Shown here piece by piece: positions 60,823 through 64,000 of a stretch of 64,000 nt of DNA. Under the pieces are notes generated by a model that worked only from the letters and a program-made list of their open reading frames with translations, was not told where the DNA came from and made no database searches. The DNA is taken from the NCBI GenBank assembly GCA_023150375.1, contig JAKLLA010000002.1, forward strand, positions 62,001 to 126,000, written 5' to 3'. Within the stretch, counting starts at the first letter, position 1; every line of letters starts with the position of its first letter. A program made the translations under genes and the position numbers. The stretch comes from Burkholderiaceae bacterium (GTDB lineage: Bacteria > Pseudomonadota > Gammaproteobacteria > Burkholderiales > Burkholderiaceae_C).

Positions 60823-61716
60823 TCAGCGCAGGCGGCGGATCAGGCTGGAGGTGTCCCAGCGCCCGCCGCCCAGGGCCTGGAGGTCGGCATAGAACTGGTC
60901 CACCAGCGCGGTGACCGGCAGGCGCGCGCCGTTGCGCCGCGCCTCGTCGATCACCAGGCCGAGGTCCTTGCGCATCCAGTCCACCGCGAAGCCGAAGTCG
61001 AAGCGGTCCTCCACCATCGTGCGGCCGCGGTGGTCCATCTGCCAGCTCTGCGCGGCGCCCTTGCCGATCACCTCGAGCACCTGCGGCATGTCCAGGCCGG
61101 CCTTCTGGCCGAAGGCGATGGCCTCGGCCAGACCCTGCACCAGCCCGGCGATGCAGATCTGGTTGACCATCTTGGCCAGCTGGCCGGCACCGCTGTCGCC
61201 CAGCCGGGTCACCGCACGGGCGAAGGCCAGCGCCACCGGCCGCATCGCCTCGAAGGGCCCGGCGTCGCCGCCGCACATCACGGTGAGCACGCCGTTCTCG
61301 GCGCCGGCCTGGCCGCCCGAGACCGGCGCATCGACGAAATGCAGGCCCCGCGCCGCGCCCAGCCCGTGCAGCTCGCGTGCCACCTCGGCCGAGGCGGTGG
61401 TGTGGTCGACGAACACCGCACCCGCGGCCATGCCGGCATAGGCGCCGTCCTCGCCGAGCACCACCGAGCGCAGGTCGTCGTCGTTGCCGACGCAGGCGAA
61501 GACGAACTCCGCCCCCAGCGCGGCCTCGCGCGGCGTCGCCGCGGCCCGCCCGCCATGCCGGGCCACCCAGTCGGCCGCCTTGGCGGCGGTGCGGTTGTAG
61601 ACGGTGACCGCGTGGCCGGCGCGGGCCAGATGGCCGGCCATCGGGCCGCCCATCACGCCCAGGCCGAGAAAGGCGACGCGGCGTGCCGGGATGGGTTCGT
61701 AGACCTTGGTGTTCAT
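60823..61716 (-). CDS. Beta-hydroxyacid dehydrogenase (3-hydroxyisobutyrate / tartronate semialdehyde type)
   Basis: A 297-residue NAD(P) enzyme: Rossmann motif FLGLGVMGGPMAGHLARAG, substrate signature FVDAPVSGGQAGAENG and catalytic Lys in AGQLAKMVNQ. Similar to 3-hydroxyisobutyrate and tartronate semialdehyde reductases, and to GLYR1-type enzymes; the exact substrate is uncertain. GGAG seven bases before the ATG. Confidence 0.9.
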   Translation of the reverse strand: MNTKVYEPIPARRVAFLGLGVMGGPMAGHLARAGHAVTVYNRTAAKAADWVARHGGRAAATPREAALGAEFVFACVGNDDDLRSVVLGEDGAYAGMAAGAVFVDHTTASAEVARELHGLGAARGLHFVDAPVSGGQAGAENGVLTVMCGGDAGPFEAMRPVALAFARAVTRLGDSGAGQLAKMVNQICIAGLVQGLAEAIAFGQKAGLDMPQVLEVIGKGAAQSWQMDHRGRTMVEDRFDFGFAVDWMRKDLGLVIDEARRNGARLPVTALVDQFYADLQALGGGRWDTSSLIRRLR

Positions 61717-61816
61717 GCTGTGCTCCTGGGGCGGATGCCCTTGCCAGCGCGCATTGTCACCAAGACGGCGGTCACCGAGCGCCGGCCGAGCGGCCGGCAC
61801 GGGGTTCAGCAGGACA

Positions 61817-63295
61817 TCACGGCGTGCGGCGATCGAACTCGATGCGGCAGGCCTGGTTGTAAACCGAGTTGAGCGTACCGCCTTCGCGCTGCACGTTGCT
61901 CAGGTCGACCACGGTGACCTCCGGTACGGCGGCCGACGGAGCGGCCGACAGAGAGATGCTCTCCAACGACCCTATCGCCCGGCTCAGGGTGGCGGACTGC
62001 ACGAAGGCGCTCCTGAAGGTGCTCAGGTTGGTGAAGCCGCTGGCGCTGCTGAAGCTGAAGGTGTTGGTCTTGACACCATCGTCGAAGCGGAAGGTCTGGG
62101 CGCTGCTGTCGATGGTCACCGTGCAGGCCTGCCCATCGATGCCCGTGCCCACATAGGTGCCGGCCAGGCAGCCGATGTCTCCGAAGGTGGCACCGATGGC
62201 ATTGGCGCCGATCGAGCACCCGGCCAGACCGGCCGCGGTGACGGTGGTGCCGGCCCGTGGACGCCAGTCGGGGATGCGGTAGCTGCCGCTGAGGGTGGCC
62301 GGCTGCTGCGAGCCGCTGAGGAGTGTGGCGGTGAGCGGGGTGTCCGTGAAGGTGACGGTGCCGGCGGTGGTGTCCACCGTCACGCCGCTGCAGGGGCCGC
62401 AGGTGGCCACATAGTTGGCCGTGCCGACGGGCTGGGAAGGGTCGGGAACGAGGGCCACGGAGGCCGACAGCACCACGCCGGTGGCCGCCACATACCGTAC
62501 ACCGACGATGTCCTGGCCCGCATCGCCCTGCAGCGGGTTGGCGCTGCGAGCCATCGACAGGTGGCGCGCCGCACCGAAGGAGGAGGTTTCCCACTTCAAG
62601 GTGGGCAGCAGGTTGGGAGAGATGACCCGATCGGCTGCCAATGCCGTGCTGCGCACCGTGGTCGTGCCCCAACCCGAAGGGGCCGGGGAAGGGGCCGGCT
62701 CCCCGGCTCCCGTGGTGGCCTGCACGTAACGGGCGGTGCCGTCGCTCTGGCTGAGATCGCTGCCGGAGACGTACAGGCCATTGAAGGCCGGGGCGAAGAA
62801 GTCCATGTGCCGGTCACCGGACAACATCGCAGTCACGCCGATGCGATCCCCGCTGCTGTTGGTGTTGGCACAGACGGCCGTGACCTCCGCAGGGGTTGCA
62901 CTGCCGCTCACCCCGCTGCCCGGGGTGACGGTGAGGGTGGTGCCGGCCAGGGTGAGCGTACCGCTGCCCAGTTCGGAGCCGGTGCTGCTGTCGAAGTGCC
63001 GCACGGCATAGCTGCCGGCAAAGGGCGCCAGGTCCGCGGTGGTCAGGACCGCCCGGGTGCCGCAGGCGTCGGAGGGCGCGGGGGACGGCGTCGGAGATGG
63101 CGCCGGTGCAGGCGCAGCGCCCCCCCCATCGGATCCCCCGCCGCCGCAGGCGGCCAGCATCACCGCCGCCATCAGGGCCGACAGCAGCGCGGTGCGACTT
63201 CCGGCGGGAACCGCCGACGAGCGGCCGAAGTTCCCTGCGGTGGAGTCGCCGGATTCGCGGTCGTCGGTCGGGCATGGGCAGAGCGTCGGGTTCAT
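61817..63295 (-). CDS. Large exported lipoprotein of unknown function
   Basis: Not recognised. 492 residues: a 37-residue n-region, then hydrophobic LLSALMAAVMLAACGGGG with lipobox, a Pro/Ala/Ser linker (APAPAPSPTPSPAPS), and about 400 residues of Ser/Thr/Gly-rich beta sequence with cysteine pairs in TCGPCSG, CSIGAN, IGCLAG and QACTVTID. Probable surface or periplasmic lipoprotein. GAGG seven bases before the ATG decides the start over one four codons upstream. Confidence 0.7.
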   Translation of the reverse strand: MNPTLCPCPTDDRESGDSTAGNFGRSSAVPAGSRTALLSALMAAVMLAACGGGGSDGGGAAPAPAPSPTPSPAPSDACGTRAVLTTADLAPFAGSYAVRHFDSSTGSELGSGTLTLAGTTLTVTPGSGVSGSATPAEVTAVCANTNSSGDRIGVTAMLSGDRHMDFFAPAFNGLYVSGSDLSQSDGTARYVQATTGAGEPAPSPAPSGWGTTTVRSTALAADRVISPNLLPTLKWETSSFGAARHLSMARSANPLQGDAGQDIVGVRYVAATGVVLSASVALVPDPSQPVGTANYVATCGPCSGVTVDTTAGTVTFTDTPLTATLLSGSQQPATLSGSYRIPDWRPRAGTTVTAAGLAGCSIGANAIGATFGDIGCLAGTYVGTGIDGQACTVTIDSSAQTFRFDDGVKTNTFSFSSASGFTNLSTFRSAFVQSATLSRAIGSLESISLSAAPSAAVPEVTVVDLSNVQREGGTLNSVYNQACRIEFDRRTP

Positions 63296-63341
63296 GGGGT
63301 TCCTCATCGGAGAGTGGCTGGGGCCGTCGGTCTTCGACCGC

Positions 63342-63354
63342 CATGACAGTCATG
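63342..63354. promoter_or_regulatory. CATGAC-A-GTCATG palindrome
   Basis: Perfect 6+1+6 dyad 47-59 bp before the lipoprotein start, in the divergent gap shared with the response regulator. Possible operator. Confidence 0.35.
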
Positions 63355-63420
63355 CTAGGAAGGCCCCCTCGAGGCGACCACCGTCATCCTGCGGGTGCCC
63401 GCCCCTCAGAACTGACCCCC

Positions 63421-63437
63421 TTGGCGTGCGAACTGCA
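63421..63437 (+). promoter_or_regulatory. Possible sigma-54 promoter for the right-edge response regulator
   Basis: TTGGCGTG, 4 bp, CTGCA with GG and GC 12 bases apart fits -24/-12 geometry (two -24 mismatches, one -12). Predicted start about 54 bp before the regulator ATG. Random matches are possible in GC-rich DNA. Confidence 0.35.
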
Positions 63438-63501
63438 CGACGCCGCCACCCGCGATCCGAGCGTCGCGATCGAGCCGCCGACCGGTCACAATCGCCGCAC
63501 C

Positions 63502-64000
63502 ATGTACGACAGCGCCCTGATCGTCGAAGACCTGGAAGAACCCCGCCTCTGGCTGGTGGATGTGATCAGGCGCGCACTTCCGACCCTGCGCCGGGTGGAT
63601 GCTGCCGCCGACCTGGCGCAGGCAGACGCCTTGACACGGCAGCGCCACTACGGACTGGCGGTGGTGGACTGGGGCCTTCCGGACGGCACCGCGCAGTCGC
63701 TGATCGGCCGGCTGGCGCGCACGATCCCGCCCACCCTGGTGGTGGTCGCCACGATCCACGACGACGACCGACATGTCTTTCCGGCATTGCAGGCCGGTGC
63801 GAGTGGCTATGTCCTCAAGTCCCAGCCCCGTGCGGTCGTGGAGTCCCAGCTGCAGCGCATCGCCCAGGGCGAACCACCGCTGTCACCTTCGATCGCCCTG
63901 AGGGTGCTGGCGCATTTCCGGCAGACCTTCGGGGAGGGCGTACAGCCGTCCGACGGCCCGGGGCCCGTCGGACAACCCGCCTCGTCGACGCCGGGGCCGG
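63502..64000 (+). CDS. Response regulator, C-terminus beyond the window
   Basis: About 166 residues visible and still open at the right edge. A receiver domain: ALIVEDLEEPRLWL (acidic pocket), phosphorylation Asp in GLAVVDWGLPDGTA and Lys in GYVLKSQPR. After PPLSPSIALRVLAHF, typical of the linker before a NarL-type helix-turn-helix, comes a Pro/Gly/Ser-rich stretch. Type of output domain cannot be seen. Confidence 0.8.
   Translation, partial: MYDSALIVEDLEEPRLWLVDVIRRALPTLRRVDAAADLAQADALTRQRHYGLAVVDWGLPDGTAQSLIGRLARTIPPTLVVVATIHDDDRHVFPALQAGASGYVLKSQPRAVVESQLQRIAQGEPPLSPSIALRVLAHFRQTFGEGVQPSDGPGPVGQPASSTPGP

Noticed and set aside
1-64000. CRISPR arrays, insertion sequences, tRNA or rRNA genes
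   Set aside because: Scanning by eye showed no spaced direct repeats, no transposase reading frame and no recognisable tRNA/rRNA segment.

Overview
The window is about 70% G+C and carries no rRNA, tRNA, CRISPR array, insertion sequence or prophage that I can recognise. Gene content points to a betaproteobacterium of the order Burkholderiales, probably of the Rubrivivax/Leptothrix/Sphaerotilus type. Supporting clues are an aceE-aceF-lpdA operon whose E3 subunit has its own lipoyl domain, a divergent DctS/FixL-like sensor pair leading into folD and prlC, cydX and the small protein CydP around cydAB, and an rsmI/yraN/diaA/dolP-type cluster. This is family-level inference; no phylogenetic marker gene is present.

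Layout. 1-8.3 kb: an exoD-like gene cut by the left edge, then a large arsenic island read right to left: arsR, arsI, gapdh, arsJ, arsC, acr3, a mini-thioredoxin, an ArsP-like permease and a CDF transporter. Together these could deal with arsenate (reduction plus efflux, or GAPDH/ArsJ export of 1-arseno-3-phosphoglycerate), arsenite (Acr3) and methylated or aromatic arsenicals (ArsI, ArsP). 8.4-22 kb: a respiratory and redox region of four minus-strand units: ccoG; an octahaem cytochrome c - cytochrome b - Rieske - DUF302 - DsrE operon; a DUF6858-like - Acr3/BASS-like transporter - truncated globin - thioredoxin-like - degenerate globin - hydrolase operon; and cydP-cydA-cydB-cydX-ybgE. 22-23.4 kb: a divergent sigma-54-dependent activator with a Cys/His-rich PAS domain.

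The most interesting signal is a shared promoter element upstream of ccoG, the octahaem operon and cydP: TGGCAYG, 4 bp, CTTGATAC, followed at fixed distance by GGTAT. It has sigma-54 -24/-12 geometry and overlaps an ATACC-N6-GTAT dyad. A related dyad precedes the globin operon. With the activator gene next door, this suggests a local low-oxygen, reactive-nitrogen or reactive-sulfur regulon.

23.5-37 kb: a small protein, a quinone-oxidoreductase-like dehydrogenase, an exported nuclease, a coiled-coil membrane protein, a cNMP-binding protein next to a catalytically degenerate ABC ATPase, DAHP synthase, a NarX/NarL-like two-component system with a small gene embedded between its partners, a TonB-dependent receptor, a Cys-rich exported protein, a small membrane protein, and fccB/fccA. 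37-40 kb: isochorismatase-like hydrolase, glutathione peroxidase, small exported proteins, and a PEBP lipoprotein.

40.4-54.8 kb: the pyruvate dehydrogenase operon ending in a clear terminator, a divergent sensor kinase/response regulator pair, folD, an M3 oligopeptidase and a Tat-exported GH44 glycosidase. 54.8-64 kb: a MASE1-PAS-GGDEF diguanylate cyclase translationally coupled to a solute-binding domain protein, rsmI, yraN, a diaA-like gene, a BON lipoprotein, a beta-hydroxyacid dehydrogenase, a large lipoprotein, and a response regulator cut by the right edge.
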